The translations under genes were made by a program, and so were the position numbers. A stretch of DNA of 57,615 nucleotides from Clostridiales bacterium (lineage in GTDB: Bacteria > Bacillota > Clostridia > Lachnospirales > Lachnospiraceae): positions 1 through 57,615 of the forward strand of contig JAGZJZ010000040.1 in assembly GCA_018365455.1 (NCBI GenBank), written 5' to 3'. Numbering within the stretch: position 1 is the first letter of the stretch; the number at the start of each line of letters is the position of its first letter. Positions 8,520 through 16,592 of this stretch are shown piece by piece. The notes below the pieces were generated by a model. That model was not told the DNA's origin. It saw only the letters and a program-made list of their open reading frames with translations, and searched no databases.

Positions 8520-9689
8520 CTATATTACCAACTGGCATAATTCTTCTGTCAATGTCTCCGGTGTAAATACTACCAGCGAATGGTCCAAATTTCCGGATAC
8601 CTCCTGCTTACTTATCCGGCACTGCAAAACAGCAACGGAACAAATCTCACTTAAGCATTTCAGATCCTCTCCGCCATCTGACGCCGTAATATAGACCACA
8701 TGGGCATAGGGATTGTCAATACAGTCCTCCAAATAGTAATGGAGGCTGGTCTCTCCCTGCTCTTTACTTTGAATCCCCAGAAACCCCTCTGTCATCTCAG
8801 CTAATTCATCCACCGATGTAACATCCTGCCGGCGGAAGAGGGCCTTGCTCTGATCATACCACCCTAAGGTGTGAAGATGCCCCTCCTGGATCAGAGACTG
8901 GGATACCGATAAAAAAGCTTCCATCATTGCATCGCGAAGCGCGGCTGTTTCTTTCTTCTTTTCAAAAGATGCTGTTTCGTATAAAAGAAGTATGGAATTT
9001 TCTATTGGTAGGCTTAGCTCCTTAACATACAGCCCATCCAGCTTGCCGGATACCTTCCAGTGTATATTTTTCGGACTGTCTCCCTCCTGATATTCCCGCA
9101 TGCCAAATATTTCACTGGGGTCATCCCCTCTTTTACTGTCTGAGTAAGTAATGCTGTCCCAATTAGCACTCAGGCTGTCGCTGATTTGTACATTTGCAGG
9201 AAATATATCGGGCAAAATCACAATATGTCCATATTGATCCGGGTTCTCCCGAAGGGTAAAAATCCCCAGCCAGTCATATAAAGTTACTTTTTCAATGGTC
9301 ACCTTCACATTTCCGCAATATCTGCTTTTCAGATTCCAGTTCAGCTTTTCCGTTTTTTTAGCCGGTATGGCGCAGTAAATCTCCTGCTCTTTCATCTCTC
9401 CGGTCAGCTGATTGAAAAACTGAAGGCAGCAACACACTTTTAACACAGGGAAAATACTCTTATTTTGAATGCTGAGTTCCCCCTGTACCTGCTTTCCCTT
9501 GCCTGCCATGGATACCGCCTGAAATGAATACGACAATTTATGCCGGGTGGTTAATATGGCTGCCCCGCAGACAGGAAGGATTGACACAGAAGCGATCAGA
9601 AGGAAAAATGCCCAGTATGAATCTGAATAGATGTATAGGATCACCGTACCCAGCAGCCATACTCCATAGCATATTCTTGTCTTTAACAT
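8520..9689 (-). CDS. DUF58 domain protein (389 aa)
   Basis: Two membrane helices at residues about 5-45 precede a beta-rich segment, then the DUF58 core with RGDDPSEIFGMREYQEGDSP, NIHWKVSGKLDGLYVKEL and a von Willebrand A-like fold. DUF58 proteins are regular partners of MoxR ATPases and transglutaminase-like membrane proteins; together they are thought to assemble or mature exported protein complexes. The start follows CCAGGAGGACTTT. Spacing is 13 bases to MoxR upstream and 12 to the transglutaminase downstream, so the three are cotranslated. Function here is inferred from this company. Confidence 0.9.
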   Translation of the reverse strand: MLKTRICYGVWLLGTVILYIYSDSYWAFFLLIASVSILPVCGAAILTTRHKLSYSFQAVSMAGKGKQVQGELSIQNKSIFPVLKVCCCLQFFNQLTGEMKEQEIYCAIPAKKTEKLNWNLKSRYCGNVKVTIEKVTLYDWLGIFTLRENPDQYGHIVILPDIFPANVQISDSLSANWDSITYSDSKRGDDPSEIFGMREYQEGDSPKNIHWKVSGKLDGLYVKELSLPIENSILLLYETASFEKKKETAALRDAMMEAFLSVSQSLIQEGHLHTLGWYDQSKALFRRQDVTSVDELAEMTEGFLGIQSKEQGETSLHYYLEDCIDNPYAHVVYITASDGGEDLKCLSEICSVAVLQCRISKQEVSGNLDHSLVVFTPETLTEELCQLVI

Positions 9690-9702
9690 AAAGTCCTCCT
9701 GG

Positions 9703-10632
9703 TTATGATATTTCCGGTACAGAAACCGTTTTTGTAATTTCTTCCATAATAGACATGGCAGATACTCCGGTTACCTTTGCCTTGGGATGGAGTATCACAC
9801 GATGGCTGCTGACGGCCGGAAATACCCCGATGACATCTTCCGGTGTTACATAACCGCGTCCAGCTATATAGGCAGATGCTTTCGCCATATTATTCACCGC
9901 ATATGCACCACGGGGACTTACGCCCAGCTGGATATATTCATGGCTCCTGGTTGCTTCTGCAAGCCTTGTAATATACCGCAGTATCTCATCTTTTACCTTG
10001 ACCCTGGACACTTCCATCTGCATCTCTTCCAAATCGTCCTTATTGATTACTGCTTTGATTGTATCCAGCGGCTGTATTTCCTGACGGTCCTTTAAGATAT
10101 TGACCTGACTCTCAAAATCCGGATATCCCATTTCCAGTTTTACCATAAAACGGTCTAACTGGGACTGGGGAAGCAATTGTGTACCGGCGGAACCAAAGGG
10201 GTTCTGAGTGGAGATTACAACGAAAGGCTTTGGAACCTCATAAGTATTTCCGTCAACAGTTACATTTCCTTCTTCCATAACTTCCAGAAGTGCAGCCTGG
10301 GTCTTACTGGAGGTACGGTTGATCTCATCTGCCAGCAGCAGGTTACACATAACTGCTCCGGGCTTATAAACAAACTCACCGCTTTTTTTATCATATACCG
10401 TATATCCTACAACATCAGATGGGATAACATCAGGGGTAAACTGAATTCTCCTGTAATCCAGTCCCAGTGTTTTGCTGATTGCAAGTGCCAGTGTGGTCTT
10501 ACCCACTCCGGGTATATCTTCCAGTAAAATATGTCCCTTTGCCAGAATTGCCATCAGTACTTTTTGAATCACTTCCTCTTTTCCTACGATAACCTTTTGT
10601 ATTTCCTGAACCAATTGTTCTGTATGCTTCAT
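9703..10632 (-). CDS. MoxR-type AAA+ ATPase (309 aa)
   Basis: The start is the ATG of MKHTEQLVQEIQK; an upstream GTG lies inside the ribosome-binding region. Motifs in order: Walker A DIPGVGKTTLA, Walker B LLLADEINR followed by TSSKTQAALLEVMEEG, sensor 1 VISTQNPF, LPQSQLDRF with the arginine finger, and a C-terminal lid with LGVSPRGA. MoxR ATPases act as chaperones that assemble or insert cofactors into protein complexes, usually with a VWA/DUF58 partner, which is the next gene. It begins 26 bases after the ECF S gene, which ties this trio to the B12 transporter operon. Confidence 0.93.
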   Translation of the reverse strand: MKHTEQLVQEIQKVIVGKEEVIQKVLMAILAKGHILLEDIPGVGKTTLALAISKTLGLDYRRIQFTPDVIPSDVVGYTVYDKKSGEFVYKPGAVMCNLLLADEINRTSSKTQAALLEVMEEGNVTVDGNTYEVPKPFVVISTQNPFGSAGTQLLPQSQLDRFMVKLEMGYPDFESQVNILKDRQEIQPLDTIKAVINKDDLEEMQMEVSRVKVKDEILRYITRLAEATRSHEYIQLGVSPRGAYAVNNMAKASAYIAGRGYVTPEDVIGVFPAVSSHRVILHPKAKVTGVSAMSIMEEITKTVSVPEIS

Positions 10633-10658
10633 GTATGTATACCTCACCTTCTTGACAT

Positions 10659-11345
10659 TTAAAATATTCCGTGTTTAATATTAATTCGCTTTAACTTTCT
10701 CCCGATTGGACCGATTCCCAGCATCAGAAAAACTACATTGGATATGGCATATTCGATACTTACCGGAAGTGCGATAACCTGTACCGTCAGATATCTCGCC
10801 AGGCTGAAACTCCCGTCAAATGAAAGTACGGTCCATATATCCATAATGGCCGAATATCCAAATCCCGCCAGGAACCCGTATACTGCCAAAATTCCTCTGT
10901 TCTTCAAGATCTTCTGCATCACCGGCAACCCAGCAATCAGCCCAAGACCTCCCCATGCAAGCATCTGAAAAGGCGTCCATGGCCCCTGCCCATAAAACAT
11001 ATTTGAAATAATAGCTGACAGCGATCCGATTAAAAATCCGGATTCCGAACCCATATAAATCGCAGCGATCACCACTATCGCTGTTACCGGTTTGAAACCT
11101 GGCGTCACTGCAAAAATCAATCTTCCCACAACAGATATTGCCACCATGACAGCCAGGACTACCATTCGGCGTATGCTGCCTTCCTTTTTTTCATATGTCA
11201 TGTAAAATGGTATGCAGGCAAGAAATGCAATCAGAATTGAGATCAGATTATACTTTCGGTCCTGAAACATACGCACACCGAAAATAATTACCCCCACAGC
11301 TGCCAGTATCAGCAGGATATTTATCGTTATCCGCTTTTTACTCAT
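10659..11345 (-). CDS. ECF transporter S component, probably cobalamin-specific (228 aa)
   Basis: Start at MSKKRITINILL, after GGGAGGAAACAGGT; its ATG overlaps the ATPase stop in ATGA. Six or seven hydrophobic segments fill the protein. ISVVGRLIFAVTPGFKPVTAIVVIAA and GSESGFLIGSLSAIISNMFYGQGPWTPFQMLAWG are the hallmark blocks of the ECF-type S-component family that includes CbrT. It should bind the vitamin in the membrane and topple to release it inside when coupled to EcfT and EcfA. Specificity is inferred from the cobalamin riboswitch at the head of the operon and the transcobalamin-like genes between; the sequence itself does not fix the ligand. Confidence 0.88.
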   Translation of the reverse strand: MSKKRITINILLILAAVGVIIFGVRMFQDRKYNLISILIAFLACIPFYMTYEKKEGSIRRMVVLAVMVAISVVGRLIFAVTPGFKPVTAIVVIAAIYMGSESGFLIGSLSAIISNMFYGQGPWTPFQMLAWGGLGLIAGLPVMQKILKNRGILAVYGFLAGFGYSAIMDIWTVLSFDGSFSLARYLTVQVIALPVSIEYAISNVVFLMLGIGPIGRKLKRINIKHGIF

Positions 11346-13051
11346 ACCTGTTTCCTCCCGGTTTTCATGCACATAGCGATAACATCTTCACAGGTAACCA
11401 CATCCCTGTACATATGCCTTGCAATCCGGTTTGCTGCCGTGGTATAAAAACTGTTATTGCAGAAAAAATTCTTTGGAAGATCAATGGAGGTTACTTCTTT
11501 GTCAAAAAACATGCCGCACCTGTCCGATGCCTCTGCTGCAAATTCCACATCATGAGTAACCATCAGTATGGTTATCCCATTTTTCTTCAAATCTCTCATA
11601 ATACCCAGTAACCGATACTTAGAAGATGCATCAATTCCCTTGGTAGGCTCGTCCAGCAGCAAAATTTTAGGTTTCAACAGCAGCATTTTCCCTATGGCTG
11701 CTTTCTGCTGTTCTCCGCCGCTTAAATCATAGGGGTGCTTGGGAAGAAGGTGTTCAATTTCTAACATCTTGGCAGTCTGCTCAATCATACGGCCCATTTC
11801 TTCCTTATCATAGCCCATCACTTTCCCCATTTCCTCATAGTCTTCCCGTACACTTTCCTTTAAGAATACCGTCTGGGGATTCTGAGGCAGTGACGCGAGG
11901 ATCTGGCGGTACAATTCATTTCCCTTATACGCTTTCTGTTTCTTACCAAAAATTTTGATTTTTCCTTTATATGCATGATTGACATGGGAGATCACACTGA
12001 GCAGCGTGGTTTTTCCGGAACCGTTGCTTCCCAAAATGCTAACGATCTCTCCTTTATATAATTCCAGACTGACACCCTCCAGGATATCCGGCAGCTCCCG
12101 TTCATAGCGAAACCAGACGTCTTTCATGGACAGTACTATTTCCTGCTTCAGCCCTTGTTGCGTGAATTCATCATCCTGGTGGATGGATTCGCTCTTCTGG
12201 TCCAGTTCTTGTTCCTCCTTATACCAGGTACTTAAAAACTGGCGCCCCTCTCTTACCGTAAGCGGACAGGCACAATCCACATCCAGCCCGTTATAGATCC
12301 GCACTGCACTGGGCAGTCCAAGCATCATTTTATGGTTTGCTTTAATTTCTTTTAATTTCTTTCCTGCATCCCTGGGATTCTCCCACAACAGCAGCTTACC
12401 CTTTTCCATAATCCCAACTTTATCCGCAGCCGGGAAAACATCTTCCAGGCGGTGCTCTGTCAATATAATCGTGGTTCCAAGCTCCCGGTTCAGCTTTACA
12501 AGGGTAGCGATAAAATCCGATGATGCAATGGGATCCAGCTGGGAAGTGGGCTCATCCAGAATCAAAAGTCTGGGCTGCATTGCCATAATGGATGCCAGAT
12601 TCAGCAACTGCTTCTGCCCTCCGGAAAGCTCAGAAGTATTTCTGCGAAACCAGCCGTCTATTCCAAAAAAGCAAGCCATTTCTCCCACTCTTCTGCGAAT
12701 AATCTGATTATCAAGCCCCATATTTTCCAGACCAAAAGCAAGCTCATGCCACACTTTATCCATCACGATCTGGTTTTCCGGATTCTGCATAACATATCCG
12801 ATATCGCAGGCACTGACCCGTTCTGTTAATTCCTCCTGCCTTACCCCCAGATAACGCACTTCTCCGTCTTTCTCCCCATGGGGTGCAAGCTCTCTTTTTA
12901 ATAATCGAAGCAATGTGGTTTTACCACAGCCGGATTCCCCGCACAGAACAATAAACTCTCCCTCTTCTACCGAAAAGCTCACATGATCCAGTGCACTTGC
13001 CTCCTGTTCCGGGTATGTAAAACTTAAATTCTCCACCTTAAGTATTTCCAT
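11342..13051 (-). CDS. ECF transporter fused dual ATPase, A-A' (569 aa)
   Basis: Two ABC ATPase domains lie in one chain. Domain 1: GESGCGKTTLLRLLK (Walker A), LSGGQKQLLNLASIM (signature), LLILDEPTSQLD (Walker B), EHRLED. Domain 2 from about residue 300: GSNGSGKTTLLSVI, LSGGEQQKAAIGKM, ILLLDEPTKGID, THDVEFAAE. All ATP-binding motifs look intact. It powers the B12 ECF importer with EcfT (13024..13905) and S (10659..11345). The start follows AAGGAGAAAATACA and lies 28 bases inside the EcfT gene; its stop overlaps the S start by four bases, so T, A and S are translationally coupled. Fusion of EcfA and EcfA' is a known variant for dedicated transporters. Confidence 0.93.
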   Translation of the reverse strand: MEILKVENLSFTYPEQEASALDHVSFSVEEGEFIVLCGESGCGKTTLLRLLKRELAPHGEKDGEVRYLGVRQEELTERVSACDIGYVMQNPENQIVMDKVWHELAFGLENMGLDNQIIRRRVGEMACFFGIDGWFRRNTSELSGGQKQLLNLASIMAMQPRLLILDEPTSQLDPIASSDFIATLVKLNRELGTTIILTEHRLEDVFPAADKVGIMEKGKLLLWENPRDAGKKLKEIKANHKMMLGLPSAVRIYNGLDVDCACPLTVREGRQFLSTWYKEEQELDQKSESIHQDDEFTQQGLKQEIVLSMKDVWFRYERELPDILEGVSLELYKGEIVSILGSNGSGKTTLLSVISHVNHAYKGKIKIFGKKQKAYKGNELYRQILASLPQNPQTVFLKESVREDYEEMGKVMGYDKEEMGRMIEQTAKMLEIEHLLPKHPYDLSGGEQQKAAIGKMLLLKPKILLLDEPTKGIDASSKYRLLGIMRDLKKNGITILMVTHDVEFAAEASDRCGMFFDKEVTSIDLPKNFFCNNSFYTTAANRIARHMYRDVVTCEDVIAMCMKTGRKQV

Positions 13052-13905
13052 TGTATTTTCTCCTTCAATTCCAGTAATCCCGGCAGTATCATAAATAATA
13101 AAACAACAGCATACCGGAAAATATCTCCGGCTTTCTTTCCAATCCAGGAGACAACCGGATAGTAGTAAAAGTCAAATTTTCCGGCAAAATAATTTCCACC
13201 TATATACAACATCATAATTCCAATCGCTGTAATTAAAATACCATCTGCTTTCCGAAACCGGAAAAGAGAAAAATTCTTTCTTCCCGGCAGCCCGTATCCT
13301 CGCGCTTTCATTGCATCGGCGGTTTCGATAGAGTTTTCAAGAGACCAGGACAACAGGCTGTCGAATACCCGCATAGAACTACCCAGCTTGTCAAACTTGC
13401 TGTCACTTGCATACAGTCCCATTGCCTTCTGTGCCTGGTTAATTTTTTTAATCTGTACTTTAAAGAGGGGAATAAAGCGCAGCGCCATAGACAGCACCAG
13501 TGACAATTTCGGAATCGTTTTCCCAAACAGATACAATAACTTATCCGATGTCATAATAACGTTCAGGCATTTACACCAGAACATTACACCCACAATCATG
13601 ACGGCAATTGCACCTCCATACATAATCGCTTCCAGGGTAACCGGGTTGTCGTTCATGAAAAATAAAATCGTCTCTCCATTATGTGAAAACAGAGGATTGG
13701 TAATTGCAACCAGAAGAAACAGGAAAAAATAGAATACCAGGTTATGCGCCACGATACGGGCGGGATGCAGCATGGAAAAAAAGAGAATTGCACCAAACTG
13801 CGCACACAGTAAAATCACCGGATGCGTAGAAAACATGGTAAATAAAATAACACATACATAATATGTAAATAATACAATCGGATGGAATTTTTCAAAACCG
13901 CTCAT
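13024..13905 (-). CDS. ECF transporter T component (293 aa)
   Basis: Five to six membrane segments surround a long cytoplasmic coupling helix pair. The coupling region has KKINQAQKAMGLYAS and ADAMKARGYGLPGR; the second carries the Ala-Arg-Gly motif that docks on the ATPase grooves, while the first has AMG where ARG is usual. It forms the membrane scaffold that binds the S component and ATPases. Start after GAAGGAGAAAGAC. It is 19 bases downstream of the membrane-tethered DUF4430 gene and overlaps the ATPase gene by 28 bases. Confidence 0.92.
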   Translation of the reverse strand: MSGFEKFHPIVLFTYYVCVILFTMFSTHPVILLCAQFGAILFFSMLHPARIVAHNLVFYFFLFLLVAITNPLFSHNGETILFFMNDNPVTLEAIMYGGAIAVMIVGVMFWCKCLNVIMTSDKLLYLFGKTIPKLSLVLSMALRFIPLFKVQIKKINQAQKAMGLYASDSKFDKLGSSMRVFDSLLSWSLENSIETADAMKARGYGLPGRKNFSLFRFRKADGILITAIGIMMLYIGGNYFAGKFDFYYYPVVSWIGKKAGDIFRYAVVLLFMILPGLLELKEKIQWKYLRWRI

Positions 13906-13924
13906 GTCTTTCTCCTTCGCTTAC

Positions 13925-14512
13925 TTATTCTTCTGTCTCAGTATTCTTGCTGTCATTTTGCGTATCAAAGCTTCCTCCAATATCCCGTCCAAGGTCACAG
14001 GTATAAACAAATTCGATTACATCTCGATCCTTTGGTTTATATCGGCTGCACCCATAGTCCGGAAATGCTCCATTAACCCGGTACATCCATCCGCTAAGGG
14101 GACCGCAGGAATATTCATACAGAAAATTTATCCCCTGAATGTAGGCACTTCCGTAAACGTTATCCTGTGCCCCCTGATATTCCATCTGAATTTTTTCATG
14201 GCGCGTGGCACGGTTTAGAATATCAAAAACAGTGTCCTTCGGACGAAGTACATATTTTGTCGGTGCTAAAATCACACCGTCTGCCGGAACATATTTTGCA
14301 TCCTGCAGCTCCGGTGCAAGCCGGTCCCAGTTATCCAGGATCGTATCACACCGGATGCTAAATGTAACAGTCTGGGAATCTTCTGTAATATCATCCACAT
14401 GAGTCAGGTAATAATCTTCCACAGACTGAAACTTTGTACCTCTAAACAGAACGATGATAATGATAGCCGCAAAGGCAAGTATCAGTAAATCTTTTTTCAT
14501 TTGTGTACCCAT
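13925..14512 (-). CDS. Membrane-tethered DUF4430 (transcobalamin beta-domain-like) protein, beta3 (195 aa)
   Basis: One hydrophobic segment at residues about 7-24 anchors the protein; the rest is outside. The DUF4430 fold occupies about residues 95-180: KDTVFDILNRATRHEK, then GINFLYEYSCGPLSGWMYR, VNGAFPDYGCSRYKPKDRD and YTCDLGRDIGG. The SGWMY.VN..FP..G block is shared by all four beta proteins in the window. DUF4430 corresponds to the C-terminal beta domain that covers the corrinoid in transcobalamin and intrinsic factor. It is the gene nearest to EcfT, 19 bases away, and is probably the last carrier before the S component (inference). The start is uncertain: MGTQ has the Shine-Dalgarno very close, MKKD rather far. 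Confidence 0.85.
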   Translation of the reverse strand: MGTQMKKDLLILAFAAIIIIVLFRGTKFQSVEDYYLTHVDDITEDSQTVTFSIRCDTILDNWDRLAPELQDAKYVPADGVILAPTKYVLRPKDTVFDILNRATRHEKIQMEYQGAQDNVYGSAYIQGINFLYEYSCGPLSGWMYRVNGAFPDYGCSRYKPKDRDVIEFVYTCDLGRDIGGSFDTQNDSKNTETEE

Positions 14513-14658
14513 TTCCTATCACCGATTTCTGTGACAGTGCCACTGCAAAAAAAGGTTAAAAACCTTTGTGACTTCCTTTCTAATTCCTATTTTTCAAGCT
14601 TTATGGAATGACAATGATTTTAGGCTTAGGCTTAATTGTCGTCTTCGTCATCTTCGTC

Positions 14659-16587
14659 TTAATCGTCATTTTCTCTTATATAATTCTCATTTTTCAGCCG
14701 TTTCCTTCTTCCCATGCGTATAGCCACAATAACAACCAGAATAACCACCAAAACTACCGCTGCTGCTGCTGCAATTATCGCATTCAGCTGGTTCTTAATT
14801 CTGACATTTGCCTGAAGGATATCCTCGTACTGTAAAATCTTGGTCTGGTCATATGCGCTTAAACTTTCAATTTTTCGCTGAATTTCTTCAACTTTTTCTT
14901 TGTCCTTTAAAGAAATTTTATCCAGTGGATAAAGCTTCTTCGTAACTTCCTCATTGACTGATTTAATAGTCTCTTTAATCTGGTCAATTTCTTTTATTTT
15001 TTCTTCCAGCTTTTCTTTGTATTGCTTATAGTCTTCTTTATTCTCCGATTTGCGGTATTTGTCCAGAAGAGTGACCACTTCTACGTAAGATTCGCTGGTA
15101 ATGGGATCGGGCAGACTGTCCACCTTTTTTACATCTTCCTCTGTAAAATAAATATTTGCGGACATTGCCAGCTCCTGTCCAAACAGAGAAGTGACCGTAC
15201 CGTTTCCCTTTGTATTTAAATCCATATGTTCTGACAATGGCTCTGAGTTGTTTACAATCCCTTTTTCAGCCATTATATCTGCCAGGACAGCATAGGAGGA
15301 AACATAGCTTCTTTCTTCTGCCGGAATTTGTTCATATGCATCGTAAACGGCTGTGATTTCCTCCGATGCTGCATCTTCTCTCAGGTTATGTATTCTGGTC
15401 TCCAAATCCGATATCTGCTTTTTTAGTTCCGCAGTCTGCTCCGGGCGGAAATCATATAAATTTCGCATTCCTCCATAGTAGCGGCACAGAGCTGTCAGCG
15501 CACATAATGCCTGGTCACTCGCCATGGTGTTGGATTTATCCGGGTCTGCATCCGGGTTTTCCTCATCATATTCTTTCGAATGGATAAACCCGCCTTCTTC
15601 CATATGGTACTGCATCAATCCATCGATGACGGTATTTCCATTTTTAATAAACCGCTGATCATTTCCCGGATCAATACCAAGGCTTGTTAATGCGATCAAC
15701 ACCTGAGAACAGCTTTCCGAATTCCCCGATCTCCAGCTTGTGAAACCGCCCGATTCCTGCTGGCTGGATGAAAGGAATTGCAGGGCTTCGTCCACAACCT
15801 GCCGGACACTTTTTACCTGGTCCTGCTTCGTTCCCTGCTGCACATAGCGATAGGTCTTCTCACTGTTATAGTAAGGTGCCAATGCCTGAAGCGCCATGGC
15901 AGTCATATCTACATCCGATTGCGGATCTATGGATGTCAGATTAAACCCGCCATCCTTAATCTGACTGCTGAGAATCTTCTCCAGCAACCCCTCTCTCGTA
16001 TCTGCCGCATCCGCCGGAATATCATATCGCATACTATCCATGAGCAGCAATCCGAAGATCAGTCCGTTAGTTCCCTGTGTCCCCAGCGACATTACCTTGC
16101 CCCGATTATAGCTGCCATCCGCCACCAGATCAATTGGATTGCCCTCCTGGTCCTCTCCTATAGAAACCGGATCTCCTCCTGCTGAGAGCACCGCCAGTCC
16201 GATTCTCTGCCATTCCGTCGCTTTTGTACGATCCAAATATCCGTTTTCCTGATAGGATTTACTGATACACGCTGCCGTAACGGCAAGATAAGCATTGTAA
16301 TCATCTGCATATCCGCTTCTGCCTATGCCAATAGCCGCCCAGTCGCCTGCAGTCGATCCCACACTGTCTAAAAAAACTTCTGACATCAGAGGTTCGTCCA
16401 GGCTAACGCCTGAAATAGCTTTGCGCCAGTTTATAATTTCCTTCATGACATTTAACAGTTCGTCCGGGGTATAATCTTTGTGGGAAGCTTCTGCTGTAAT
16501 TGTGAATATGCCTGCAAGGATACAGCAGGCAGTACACATTACCAGAAGCTTCTTTATTAATTTATCTTCGTTTATTTTTAATCTCAT
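14659..16587 (-). CDS. Membrane-anchored alpha/alpha-toroid (intrinsic-factor alpha-domain-like) protein, alpha2 (642 aa)
   Basis: Start at MRLKINEDKL, after AAGGAG and five bases past the beta2 stop. A signal peptide ends near AEAS. Residues about 40-370 form the prenyltransferase/squalene-oxidase-like toroid: GDWAAIGIGRSGYADD, TEWQRIGLAVLSAGGDP, GTNGLIFGLLLMDS, DVDMTAMALQALAPYY, QESGGFTSW, SCSQVLIALTSLGIDP and ASDQALCALTAL. The same fold is the B12-binding alpha domain of intrinsic factor. A helical, coiled region (about 380-590) leads to a C-terminal membrane helix rich in Ala, Val and Ile and a basic tail. The DxDD acid motif of class II terpene cyclases is incomplete (DVDM), and the protein is exported, so a cyclase role is unlikely. 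Corrinoid binding is inferred. Confidence 0.85.
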   Translation of the reverse strand: MRLKINEDKLIKKLLVMCTACCILAGIFTITAEASHKDYTPDELLNVMKEIINWRKAISGVSLDEPLMSEVFLDSVGSTAGDWAAIGIGRSGYADDYNAYLAVTAACISKSYQENGYLDRTKATEWQRIGLAVLSAGGDPVSIGEDQEGNPIDLVADGSYNRGKVMSLGTQGTNGLIFGLLLMDSMRYDIPADAADTREGLLEKILSSQIKDGGFNLTSIDPQSDVDMTAMALQALAPYYNSEKTYRYVQQGTKQDQVKSVRQVVDEALQFLSSSQQESGGFTSWRSGNSESCSQVLIALTSLGIDPGNDQRFIKNGNTVIDGLMQYHMEEGGFIHSKEYDEENPDADPDKSNTMASDQALCALTALCRYYGGMRNLYDFRPEQTAELKKQISDLETRIHNLREDAASEEITAVYDAYEQIPAEERSYVSSYAVLADIMAEKGIVNNSEPLSEHMDLNTKGNGTVTSLFGQELAMSANIYFTEEDVKKVDSLPDPITSESYVEVVTLLDKYRKSENKEDYKQYKEKLEEKIKEIDQIKETIKSVNEEVTKKLYPLDKISLKDKEKVEEIQRKIESLSAYDQTKILQYEDILQANVRIKNQLNAIIAAAAAVVLVVILVVIVAIRMGRRKRLKNENYIRENDD

Positions 16588-16592
16588 GATGA

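Noticed and set aside
14659..16587. Squalene/terpene cyclase reading of the toroid proteins
   Set aside because: The fold is shared, but the DxDD acid motif is incomplete (DVDM, DPDV, DPDI), the proteins are exported, and they lie with DUF4430, ECF and cobalamin riboswitches.
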